The notes under the pieces were generated by a model. It did not search any database and was not told where the DNA came from. It saw only the letters and a program-made list of their open reading frames with translations. Positions 1 to 6,624 of a stretch of DNA of 21,729 nucleotides are shown here, in pieces. The position numbers and the translations under genes were made by a program. Within the stretch, counting starts at the first letter, position 1; every line of letters starts with the position of its first letter. Source of the stretch: SIG575 sp964507395 (GTDB taxonomy: Bacteria > Bacillota > Clostridia > Oscillospirales > Acutalibacteraceae); contig CAZDQE010000040.1 in NCBI GenBank assembly GCA_964507395.1, forward strand, positions 1-21,729, read 5' to 3'.

Positions 1-12
1 TTCAATTTTCAG

Positions 13-41
13 TTGACAATTCCTTCCGAATATTGTATAGT
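13..41 (+). promoter_or_regulatory. Sigma-A-type promoter at left edge
   Basis: TTGACA at 13-18 and TATAGT at 36-41 are separated by exactly 17 bp, close to the vegetative consensus. No gene follows on this strand; a strong terminator lies only 50 bp downstream, so the product would be a short RNA of about 90 nt. It could instead be an internal promoter of an element that starts outside the window. Confidence 0.6.
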
Positions 42-47
42 CTTTAG

Positions 48-136
48 TGTTTAGTGTTTTGGTTTTCACACTTCAATTATACTAAATATTTAGAGCCAAG
101 TACAGTCTTTTCTGCACTTGGCTCTATCTTATTTTT
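48..136 (+). ncRNA. Candidate small RNA between promoter and terminator
   Basis: The span runs from the expected start point of the 13-41 promoter to the T-tract of the terminator. It has a tandem TTTAGTG repeat at about 43-56, an AGTGT/ACACT stem (53-57 with 68-72), possible TTTAGT/ACTAAA pairing (50-55 with 81-86), and the terminator stem. No open frame with a ribosome binding site is visible. I do not recognise the RNA; the inference rests only on the promoter-terminator arrangement. Confidence 0.35.
91..136 (+). terminator. Rho-independent terminator
   Basis: An 11-bp perfect stem (91-101 with 116-126) can extend by CAG/CTG inside, and is followed by TCTTATTTTT at 127-136. The T-tract is on the plus strand, so it ends plus-strand transcription, either from the 13-41 promoter or from a gene left of the window. 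Confidence 0.8.
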
Positions 137-150
137 CGGGGACTTTTGAT

Positions 151-241
151 ACAGCCCCTTCAGGCTGTCGAAAACCGATGAATTCAGTTTACTTTAAGAT
201 TTGAACGAAAGCTTCGCTTTTGTTCCTGCAGTGAAATCGGT
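151..241 (-). repeat. Two hairpins in the 3' region of the membrane-protein gene
   Basis: ACAGCC/GGCTGT (151-156 with 163-168) is followed by a longer imperfect hairpin: ACCGAT (174-179) with ATCGGT (236-241), TTCA (183-186) with TGAA (232-235), and an inner 10-bp stem (203-212 with 216-225, one G-T pair). Read on the minus strand, the long hairpin follows the stop codon at 249 and is followed by only four T residues, so it is at best a weak terminator. It could also be a remnant of a small palindromic repeat. Confidence 0.45.
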
Positions 242-248
242 GCTTTTG

Positions 249-1196
249 TTATTTACATAATTCTTTTTGTTTTAACTGATTATTTGTTCTCGTGTCAACC
301 CAGACAACGGCTTCAAATGTACCGATAGCGGTAAGCATATGCCAGAAGGAATGTCCGTGGAAGTTGCCGAGAGCGATGGAGTTGATTTCGTTATCACCCC
401 AGAGGGAAGTGATAATAAACGCTGAAACGAATGTTGCGAAAATGAGCAGCACAATGCCAAGCTCATTTTTGGGAATAGTTTTAAACTTATTGAAGAGTAT
501 GTAGAAAAATGCGATACAAGTAAGGAAGCAGCCAAGCTCTGCAAAGGAAAGTCCGCCTTTGTCGCCGCCCATGTCATAAGGCATTCCGAATTCATCTCTC
601 CCGCCTATCCAGAGCGGTCTGTTTTTCTGAACAAAAACCTCAAAGGTAAGCCACAGAAGAACGATTCCTGCCCAGATTGATGTACCTATTGCGATTTTGT
701 TTCTCTTTGCTATATCGTCGCCGTAAAACTCAAAAGCGAAACAGATAACTCCCGACCATGCCATCAACTCTGTGAAAGACATATCAACGTAGCTCGCAAG
801 AAGCTTTGTCGTAATCACACCCGGAGTAAACTCGCCGTAATCTGCAGTGTGCATACCGACAGACGTAACGCTCATTACCGCAACGATTGAGAAAAACATG
901 TACCAATACCATTTTTTGTTTTTCTTACAAAGGAGAATAACTATGGCACAAATCGCTGCCAGAGTATATACCCAGTTTGTCATTGTCGCTGCATACTGTG
1001 CGCAGTACTGACCGAATGTAGTAGCGGCAAAATCGCCGTTCTGCGAAGCGAGAGCAGCAATTTCCTCCCACGTCATGTTGTACAGGTCATACCAGTGAAT
1101 AAAGTTGAGATTTGCAAGAGCTTCCTTCACCTGTGCTACAGTGTCGGAGAAACTGAAGTTGATTATGGCTTGCCATGCCATTGTAAACGGATTCAC
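249..1196 (-). CDS. Seven-helix membrane protein, CREST/ceramidase-like
   Basis: The protein is 315 aa with a roughly 70-residue Trp/Tyr-rich N-terminal part and then about seven hydrophobic helices (near residues 74-90, 97-116, 131-157, 168-188, 216-235, 246-265, 283-300). Helix 2 ends with Ser112-x3-His116. The last helix begins with His282-x3-His286 in HSFWHMLTA. These two motifs are the signature of the CREST superfamily (alkaline ceramidases, PAQR receptors, Per1), whose members bind Zn through three His; a conserved acid completes the site, for which Asp119 or Asp138 are candidates. I therefore infer a membrane-embedded metal hydrolase, substrate unknown. I chose the GTG at 1196 because GGAGG lies 8 nt upstream; the ATG at 1211 has no such site and contains that GGAGG within its own reading. 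It is a single-gene unit with its own promoter. An uncharacterised membrane protein is the fallback call. Confidence 0.6.
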   Translation of the reverse strand: MNPFTMAWQAIINFSFSDTVAQVKEALANLNFIHWYDLYNMTWEEIAALASQNGDFAATTFGQYCAQYAATMTNWVYTLAAICAIVILLCKKNKKWYWYMFFSIVAVMSVTSVGMHTADYGEFTPGVITTKLLASYVDMSFTELMAWSGVICFAFEFYGDDIAKRNKIAIGTSIWAGIVLLWLTFEVFVQKNRPLWIGGRDEFGMPYDMGGDKGGLSFAELGCFLTCIAFFYILFNKFKTIPKNELGIVLLIFATFVSAFIITSLWGDNEINSIALGNFHGHSFWHMLTAIGTFEAVVWVDTRTNNQLKQKELCK

Positions 1197-1239
1197 ACCT
1201 CTAACCTCCATTATTAAAAATTTCTAACAACAATAGGTA

Positions 1240-1268
1240 ATTATAGCAAGAAATGTATAAAAATTCAA
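1240..1268 (-). promoter_or_regulatory. Promoter of the CREST-like gene
   Basis: On the minus strand TTGAAT (1263-1268) and TATAAT (1240-1245) are 17 bp apart, and the start codon is about 44 bp downstream of the -10 box. It lies immediately after the terminator of the preceding operon, so the membrane gene is probably transcribed independently. Confidence 0.75.
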
Positions 1269-1319
1269 TACCCGAAAGTGTTTTTTATGACCTGTTAATA
1301 ATTTTTAATATTTGTATAC

Positions 1320-1392
1320 AAAAATCCGGAAGCGGAAAGCCGAGCATTGATAAAGAAATACTTCCTTACTAACACTCGGCGAATTCCGCTCC
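1320..1392 (-). terminator. Terminator of the ara/radC/phosphodiesterase run
   Basis: A long hairpin pairs AGCGGAA/TTCCGCT and GCCGAG/CTCGGC (left arm 1328-1344, right arm 1375-1392, short bulge between the two blocks). On the minus strand it is followed by GGATTTTTG. It starts 9 bp after the stop codon of the phosphodiesterase gene. Confidence 0.8.
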
Positions 1393-1400
1393 TGATTATC

Positions 1401-2201
1401 TTATTCCTTTTCTTTGATTCCGTAGAAATGAATAATATTCATATCCTCTTCCATATCAAGTCCGTGAGAGCCGCACTCGCCGTCAATTTCGTGACAACCG
1501 TGGTCAGGAAGGAAGCCGTAAAGCACATCGTGGCTTTTCCACTGAGTTTTTATTTTATCCGTAAGCTCTTTGTAGAAAGCAATGTTATGTTTAAGTGCCC
1601 CGATTGATTCTTCGCTCTCAGGACCGAATTTGTGCATTGTTCCGTCATAATTGCCGTTGTAAATTACGATAAGGTCATAAATATCCTCGTCAATGAGCTG
1701 AAGTGCCTTTTCATTTACTTCCTCAATTGATTCGTAAATGAAATAATCCATTTCTCTCTCAAGGAAAATACAGGAAATACTATCCCTTGCCGTTGAAACT
1801 ATAGCACATTTTTTGCCCGCTTTGATAAATGTATCAAAAAGAGTATTTACCGTCAGAACAGGCTTCTCGTATTTCTGAATACCGTGAACTGAGGGCATAA
1901 CGCCTGAATACATCGATGCAAAACATACAGGCGTTACACTCGGCATAACCGAAAGAACGGGCATTGCGATGTCAGAAGCAAGAACGGCATCGGTAAAAAG
2001 CTCTGTATATTTCTGATAAAGCCAGAGTGCAACTGCATCGGGGTTATAGAGAACAGCTCTGTCAGCGTGTCTGCCTTTCAGTTTTTTCTCAGCAAGAGAA
2101 AGAAGAACAGGATTTGTGTTCTCACTTTTTTCTACGCCCATAATTTCCGACACTGTTCCGTCAACACTTGTCAGACAAATTGAATTTCTGATTTCTGCCA
2201 T
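1401..2201 (-). CDS. Alkaline-phosphatase-fold phosphodiesterase (NPP/type I family)
   Basis: The protein is 266 aa with no signal peptide or membrane segment, so cytosolic. The full two-metal active site of the nucleotide pyrophosphatase/phosphodiesterase branch can be read: Asp55, nucleophile Thr90 in the SVTPVCFASMYSG segment, Asp186 and His190 (YDGTMH), Asp233-His234 (PDHGCH) and His246 (GSHG). Such enzymes hydrolyse phosphomono- or phosphodiesters; the substrate cannot be read from sequence. It is shorter than typical NPPs (about 400 aa), so it is a minimal version rather than visibly truncated. It is the last gene of the run that includes radC, and is followed by a terminator. The start ATG has only a weak, distant site (GGAAAGG about 12 nt upstream), so the exact start is less certain. 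Confidence 0.8.
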   Translation of the reverse strand: MAEIRNSICLTSVDGTVSEIMGVEKSENTNPVLLSLAEKKLKGRHADRAVLYNPDAVALWLYQKYTELFTDAVLASDIAMPVLSVMPSVTPVCFASMYSGVMPSVHGIQKYEKPVLTVNTLFDTFIKAGKKCAIVSTARDSISCIFLEREMDYFIYESIEEVNEKALQLIDEDIYDLIVIYNGNYDGTMHKFGPESEESIGALKHNIAFYKELTDKIKTQWKSHDVLYGFLPDHGCHEIDGECGSHGLDMEEDMNIIHFYGIKEKE

Positions 2202-2220
2202 GTTTATCTCAAAGCCTTTC

Positions 2221-2264
2221 CGGCTACAAATATTTTTTCAGAACACTTTTCCCTGCTGTAGCCG
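2221..2264 (-). repeat. Hairpin between radC and phosphodiesterase genes
   Basis: CGGCTACA (2221-2228) pairs perfectly with TGTAGCCG (2257-2264) around a 28-nt loop. No T-tract follows on the minus strand, so it is not an obvious terminator. It sits in the 85-bp spacer within an apparent operon and could tune mRNA processing or expression of the downstream gene. Confidence 0.45.
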
Positions 2265-2286
2265 ACAAGGAGTGCATAAATACATC

Positions 2287-2994
2287 TTATTTATCTTTTG
2301 TTGAAGAAATGAAGCAGTTCGTATGCTCATCTCCTGCAAAGCTGAAAACTCCGTCTGTTCCGAAGATTAAATGTTCAATCAGTTTTATATCAAAATACTC
2401 AAGCTGATTTTTAATATCGCTTGTTGCATTGATATCATTTTTCGAGGGCAAAGCCGTAGACACAGGATGATTATGGGCAATTGCTACGTTATAAGCGTTG
2501 AAGGTTATTGCCTCACGGAGAATATCCTTTGCATTGAATCGGAAGCCGTTCTCCTGTCCGCTGCCGAACTCCTTTACACTTTTAAGTCTCAGACCGCTGT
2601 CAAAGAAAGCTGCAATCAAACGTTCGTTTGTCTGAGCAGTAAAAAACGGTTTAAAAAGCTCTATCATTTTAGCCGTTGAATCAATGGGTGTTTTTGAGCT
2701 TTTCGCCTTTTCATACTGTGAAAAAATATCTCTGAGAGAGGATATGAGAACAGCCGAATTAAAACTGATACCGCCCTTTGACATCAGCTCCTCCGCAGAG
2801 GCTTCAAGAACATTTTCCAGTGAACCGAACACTGAAATAAGCTTGTGAGCCATAGGATTTGTGTCCTTCTGCGGCACTGTATGAAAAAGAAGAAATTCAA
2901 GAGTTTCATGAGGCTGAAAACCTTCAAGACCGCCTGCGAGTATCTTTTCACGTACTCTTTTACGGTGACCGTTATGAGGGTTATTATTATCCAT
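2287..2994 (-). CDS. radC: RadC family JAB-domain protein
   Basis: The 235-aa protein has the usual two parts: an N-terminal helix-hairpin-helix-like region (GHRKRVREKIL onward, residues 9-90) and a C-terminal JAB1/MPN-type metalloprotease-like domain (about 115-230). The JAMM residues are His174, His176, Ser184 and Asp187 in HNHPVSTALPSKND; most RadC proteins have HNHPSG, so Val178-Ser179 is a slight variant. The historical link to DNA repair is weak and the molecular role is unsettled. CCGGAG lies 8 nt before the ATG. The gene starts 18 bp after the araD stop, so it is probably co-transcribed with the arabinose genes although no functional link is obvious. Confidence 0.9.
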   Translation of the reverse strand: MDNNNPHNGHRKRVREKILAGGLEGFQPHETLEFLLFHTVPQKDTNPMAHKLISVFGSLENVLEASAEELMSKGGISFNSAVLISSLRDIFSQYEKAKSSKTPIDSTAKMIELFKPFFTAQTNERLIAAFFDSGLRLKSVKEFGSGQENGFRFNAKDILREAITFNAYNVAIAHNHPVSTALPSKNDINATSDIKNQLEYFDIKLIEHLIFGTDGVFSFAGDEHTNCFISSTKDK

Positions 2995-3012
2995 TACTAC
3001 AACTCCGGATTT

Positions 3013-3708
3013 TTATTTTTGTCCGTAATATGCGTTTTTGCCGTGTTTCCTGAAATAATGCTTATCTGCAAGAACCTGAGGTGCAGGAGCAGCATTCGGT
3101 GAAAGGATAACTGTTTTAAGAGCCATCTCTGCAACCTCTTCAAGAACAACTGCATTGTGAACTGCCTCATCAGCATCCTTACCCCATGTGAACGGACCGT
3201 GAGCAAAGCAGAGAATTGCAGGCATTTCTACAGGGTCAATGCCCTTTTTCTCAAGGGTCTCAATAATAACAAGGCCTGTATTTTTCTCATATTCGCCGTT
3301 TATCTCTTCCGCTGTCATCATTCTTGTGCAGGGAATATCACCGTGGAAATAGTCAGCATGGGTTGTGCCGAAGAAAGGAATATTTCTTCCTGACTGTGCC
3401 CATGAAGTGGCATTGTTTGAGTGAGTATGAGTAATTCCGCCGATTTCAGGGTATTTCTTGTAAAGTTCAAGATGCGTTGCCGTATCTGACGAGGGGGAAA
3501 GATCTCCCTCGATTTTGTTGCCGTCAAGGTCAAGAACGACCATCTTTTCAGGTGTCAGCTCATCATAATCAACTCCGCTGGGCTTGATTACCACAAGTCC
3601 CTGTCTTCTGTCGATTCCGCTGACATTACCCCATGTGTATGTAATAAGTCCGCGTGTCTTGAGTTCAATGTTAGCCTTGCAGACCTGTTTTTTCAATGTT
3701 TCAAGCAT
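3013..3708 (-). CDS. araD: L-ribulose-5-phosphate 4-epimerase
   Basis: AraD converts L-ribulose 5-phosphate to D-xylulose 5-phosphate by retro-aldol chemistry, feeding arabinose carbon into the pentose phosphate pathway. The 231-aa length matches the family. Relative to E. coli AraD, all key residues appear one position earlier: Zn ligands His94, His96 (THTHS) and His170 (CFAHGPF), plus Asp75, Asp119 and the C-terminal Tyr228 (YYGQ). AGGAG lies 7 nt before the ATG, and its first bases overlap the araA stop codon (TAAGGAG), so translation is likely coupled to araA, 11 nt upstream. The araB ribulokinase normally needed between the isomerase and the epimerase is not in this window. Confidence 0.97.
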   Translation of the reverse strand: MLETLKKQVCKANIELKTRGLITYTWGNVSGIDRRQGLVVIKPSGVDYDELTPEKMVVLDLDGNKIEGDLSPSSDTATHLELYKKYPEIGGITHTHSNNATSWAQSGRNIPFFGTTHADYFHGDIPCTRMMTAEEINGEYEKNTGLVIIETLEKKGIDPVEMPAILCFAHGPFTWGKDADEAVHNAVVLEEVAEMALKTVILSPNAAPAPQVLADKHYFRKHGKNAYYGQK

Positions 3709-3719
3709 ACAGACACTCC

Positions 3720-5216
3720 TTACCCGTAAATTGCTTTTCCAAGCATAAGATTCTGTTTAAGTGTGCGGATATCTGTCTTTTCGTCAATGTAGACAACTTC
3801 AATACCCATAGCTTCGCCCCATGCGCCCAGCTGTTCAGCCGTAAGGTCATAAGAAAATGCTGTGTGATGAGCTCCGCCTGCAAGAAGCCATGCCTCTGTT
3901 CCTGTATAAAAATCAGGCTCAGGTGTCCAGAATGCGGTAGCCACGGGAAGCTTCGGCATTTCCTGTTCAGTTTTTCTGCAGTTCACCGAGCTGATAATAA
4001 GTCGGAATCTTGTGCCAAGGTCAATAAGAGATGCCGCAATACCCTTGCCTTCTTTTGCAGTGAAAACAAGACGGGCAGGGTCTTCTCTGTTACCCATTGA
4101 AAGAGGCTCGCATCTGACTCCGATTCTGCCGTCTGCGATTGAGGGACATATCTCAAGCATGTGTGACTGAAGAATGCCTTCCTTACCCTTGACAAGGTTA
4201 TATGTATAGTCCTCCAGCATTGATGTGCCTTTTGCATCTTTCTTGCCTGCAGTCATGATTTTCATAAGTCTGACCATAGCTGCAACCTTCCAGTCACCTT
4301 CAGCACCGAAGCCGTAGCCTTTTTCCATAAGCCTCTGAATTGCAAGACCGGGAAGCTGTTTAAGAGCACCTAAATCATCAAAATGAGTTACGATTGCATG
4401 GTAATTCTTTTCTTCAAGGAATTTTTCAAAGCCAATCTCAATTCTTGCCTGTTCAGATACATGACGGCGGAATTCTTTTTCATCTCTGTCGCCCTGAATC
4501 ATATCGTATTTTTCGTAATATTCATCTGTAAGAGCGTTTACATCGCTTTCGCTTACAGCTTCAACTGCTTCTGTAATATCATTTACGGGATATGCGTCAA
4601 TCTCCCAGCCGAATTTAATCTGAGCTTCAACCTTGTCACCCTCAGTAACTGCAACATTGCGCATATTATCGGCAACTCTCATAACACGGATAGAGCTGCT
4701 TTCCGCAATGCCTACGGCAGTTGTCATCCATGATGCTATCTTGTCCTGTACATCCTCATTTTTCCAATGGCCTACAACTGTTGTTCTGGGAATTTCCATT
4801 CTTGTGAGAATGTGAGCGTACTCTCTGTCACCGTGAGCTGACTGGTTTTCGTTCATGAAATCCATGTCAATTGTGCCGTAAGGAATTTCTTCATTAAACT
4901 GTGTATGGAAATGAAGAAGAGGCTTTTTAAGCTCACCGAGACCGATTATCCATGATTTTGCAGGGGAGAATGTGTGCATCCATGTGATAACACCTGCACA
5001 TGTTTCGTCGAGATTTGCCTCATTAAAGGTTCTTCTGATAACCTCGTTTGTGATAAGAGTAGGTTTCCATACAATTTCATAAGGGAATTTTCCTGATTTG
5101 TTAAGGAATTCAGCAATTTCCTGAGAATGTGCGGCAACATGCCTTAAACATTCGTCACCGTAAAGGTCCTGTGAGCCTGTAAGAAACCAAAACTTATACT
5201 TCCTGAGTGTTTTCAT
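3720..5216 (-). CDS. araA: L-arabinose isomerase
   Basis: AraA interconverts L-arabinose and L-ribulose in the cytosol, using Mn. The protein is 498 aa, as usual for the family (about 500). Catalytic/metal residues align with the known set: Glu306 (GAEGDWK), Glu335 (MLEDYTY), His352 (SHMLEICPS) and His450/451 (GAHHT). The start at 5216 is chosen because GGAGGT lies 8 nt upstream and the N-terminus MKTLRKYKFWFLTGSQ fits the family; an in-frame ATG at 5255 would add 13 Lys-rich residues without a good site. The gene overlaps the 3' end of the upstream permease gene by 23 nt, so the two are translationally linked. araD follows after 11 nt. Confidence 0.97.
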   Translation of the reverse strand: MKTLRKYKFWFLTGSQDLYGDECLRHVAAHSQEIAEFLNKSGKFPYEIVWKPTLITNEVIRRTFNEANLDETCAGVITWMHTFSPAKSWIIGLGELKKPLLHFHTQFNEEIPYGTIDMDFMNENQSAHGDREYAHILTRMEIPRTTVVGHWKNEDVQDKIASWMTTAVGIAESSSIRVMRVADNMRNVAVTEGDKVEAQIKFGWEIDAYPVNDITEAVEAVSESDVNALTDEYYEKYDMIQGDRDEKEFRRHVSEQARIEIGFEKFLEEKNYHAIVTHFDDLGALKQLPGLAIQRLMEKGYGFGAEGDWKVAAMVRLMKIMTAGKKDAKGTSMLEDYTYNLVKGKEGILQSHMLEICPSIADGRIGVRCEPLSMGNREDPARLVFTAKEGKGIAASLIDLGTRFRLIISSVNCRKTEQEMPKLPVATAFWTPEPDFYTGTEAWLLAGGAHHTAFSYDLTAEQLGAWGEAMGIEVVYIDEKTDIRTLKQNLMLGKAIYG

Positions 5217-6423
5217 CTGAGTTACCTCCGTCTTTTGTATTTTCTTCTTTTTCATAATTTTTCCAGATGTGGATTACCCCCTCATCATTGAGGAGCTTGA
5301 TAAGGATTATTGTAAGCGGTACCATAAACATACCGATAATACCGAAAACCTTAAGGCCGATATACATTCCCATAATCGTCACAAACGGCGGAAGTCCGAG
5401 CTGACCCGCAACCAGTTTCGGCTCAATGAACTGACGCATTACGGAAATGAAAATATAAAGTGCTAAAATTCCTATTCCCATCGGGATATCGCCTGAAATG
5501 AAGGAATAAAGCGACCACGGAAGCAGAATCGTACCTGTGCCGAGAACAGGGAAAATATCAACAATAGCCGTAATTATGGCAATGAAGAAAACCCAGCCTC
5601 CCTTGTAGATACCGAAAAGCTTCAGAACACTGAGACCTATAAACATCTCACAGAAGGTTACAAGAATTATGAGAACATACGCCTTGATAAGATTTTTGAA
5701 GGATGTGGTGATAATTCTCTTTGCCTTTACGAGGTTTTCGCTTTTTCCTGCAAACTGCCTTTTGACAAAGCCCACTAAATTATCATAGTCAGATGCCATA
5801 AAAACGCAGGCGAAAACAGAAACGATAGCTCCGAGGAAAACTGTAGGAATCTGCTTTGCAGTGTCAATAACACCGCTGGTAAGACTTGAAATTGCCGAAA
5901 AATCAATACTGCCAAGCATTGATGAAAGACCTGATGACGCGGAAGCCTTTTCAACAATTCCGTCAGAATTCGATACTAAGAATTCCTTGACAGATGAAAT
6001 GATTTCCGAAACATTGGTGTTAACCATATCTTCAACTGCGGCAGGAAGAAATGCTACCCTGTCCCTTACCCAGATTTCAGCCTTGTCGAGAAAATTGGGC
6101 AAATCACCGAATTTGTGCTTCAGGAAATCTATAAAGCCCTGTATTGCGTCCCAGAGTTTTACTCCCAGAAGGGAAATCAGAACTCCTAATGCTGCAACAA
6201 GCAACAAAATCATAATACCTGAAACAAGACCCTTTTTAAGCTTTGTTTTACGTGAGATAAAATTAATCGGTTTCTGCATTGCCATTGCCAATAAAAAAGC
6301 AAGTATGAAAGGGAAGAAAAGTCCGAAGGCATATTTCATGAAACCGTAAAACAAAGTCAGCAGTACAGCATAGTATAGTATGTTGATAATTGTTTTCTTT
6401 TTCCGTTCGGTTGCCGAGAGCAT
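5194..6423 (-). CDS. AI-2E/YtvI-type membrane permease
   Basis: This 409-aa polytopic protein belongs to the AI-2E transporter family. It has two or three N-terminal hydrophobic helices, a soluble amphipathic stretch (about residues 85-190), then about five helices including the typical PVLGTGTILLPW and QFIEPKLVAGQLGLPP segments. Among clostridia the closest named group is YtvI, an integral membrane protein linked to sporulation; other members carry peptides, Na/H exchange or signal molecules, so the substrate is open. The C-terminus is short, charged and overlaps araA by 23 nt. AAGGAGG sits 5 nt before the ATG at 6423; the ATG at 6441 lacks such a site. It is the first gene of the ara run, an unusual partner for an arabinose pathway. 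Confidence 0.85.
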   Translation of the reverse strand: MLSATERKKKTIINILYYAVLLTLFYGFMKYAFGLFFPFILAFLLAMAMQKPINFISRKTKLKKGLVSGIMILLLVAALGVLISLLGVKLWDAIQGFIDFLKHKFGDLPNFLDKAEIWVRDRVAFLPAAVEDMVNTNVSEIISSVKEFLVSNSDGIVEKASASSGLSSMLGSIDFSAISSLTSGVIDTAKQIPTVFLGAIVSVFACVFMASDYDNLVGFVKRQFAGKSENLVKAKRIITTSFKNLIKAYVLIILVTFCEMFIGLSVLKLFGIYKGGWVFFIAIITAIVDIFPVLGTGTILLPWSLYSFISGDIPMGIGILALYIFISVMRQFIEPKLVAGQLGLPPFVTIMGMYIGLKVFGIIGMFMVPLTIILIKLLNDEGVIHIWKNYEKEENTKDGGNSDENTQEV

Positions 6424-6451
6424 GGTGTCCTCCTTATACATAAAATAAAAG

Positions 6452-6467
6452 TTTTGTACGTATTTAG
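6452..6467. promoter_or_regulatory. Possible AraR-type operator
   Basis: TTTTGTACGTATTTAG matches 11 of 16 positions of the Bacillus subtilis AraR operator ATTTGTACGTACAAAT as I remember it, including an unbroken TTTGTACGTA, around the palindrome TACGTA (6457-6462). It lies at the expected transcription start of the permease-araA-araD run, a classic repressor position. Only one half-site is good, so this is tentative. Confidence 0.35.
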
Positions 6468-6472
6468 TTTAT

Positions 6473-6499
6473 TTTATACCATTTAAAGAAAAAAGACAA
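6473..6499 (-). promoter_or_regulatory. Promoter of the permease-ara-radC run
   Basis: On the minus strand an extended -10 (TG-G-TATAAA, -10 at 6473-6478, TG at 6480-6481) is preceded by TTGTCT (6494-6499) at a short 15-bp spacing. The region is divergent with the hom promoter. Confidence 0.5.
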
Positions 6500-6568
6500 T
6501 GTTTTATTTATAATTTTAACAAAAATTAAAAAACTTTCCTATTTACTCTTTATTTGCTTGAATAATTA

Positions 6569-6577
6569 TGTTATAAT
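6569..6577 (+). promoter_or_regulatory. Extended -10 promoter of hom
   Basis: TG-T-TATAAT is a perfect extended -10 element (TATAAT at 6572-6577) and lies 48 bp before the TTG start. The -35 region is poor (TTTATT at 6549-6554 at 17 bp), as is usual for extended -10 promoters. I see no T-box or amino-acid riboswitch in the AT-rich 201-bp divergent spacer. Confidence 0.6.
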
Positions 6578-6624
6578 ACTTTCATTATTATCTGAAATTG
6601 TTTGTATTTGAAAGGAAGATACTA

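Noticed and set aside
1212..1239. Upstream ATG at 1211 as start of the CREST-like gene
   Set aside because: No ribosome binding site upstream; GGAGG lies just inside that reading and fits the GTG at 1196. The ATG remains a minor alternative adding five residues.
4383..4733. 116-codon plus-strand open frame opposite araA, and similar ones opposite araD, dusB and the permease
   Set aside because: Shadows of well-supported genes on the other strand, with no ribosome binding site and low-complexity composition.
5217..5255. Longer N-terminus for araA from the ATG at 5255
   Set aside because: It adds a Lys-rich extension not seen in the family, while GGAGGT is correctly placed for the ATG at 5216.
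6424..6624. T-box or amino-acid riboswitch before hom
   Set aside because: The spacer is AT-rich with no T-box sequence, no specifier-like stem and no terminator hairpin; the promoter is only 48 bp before the start codon.
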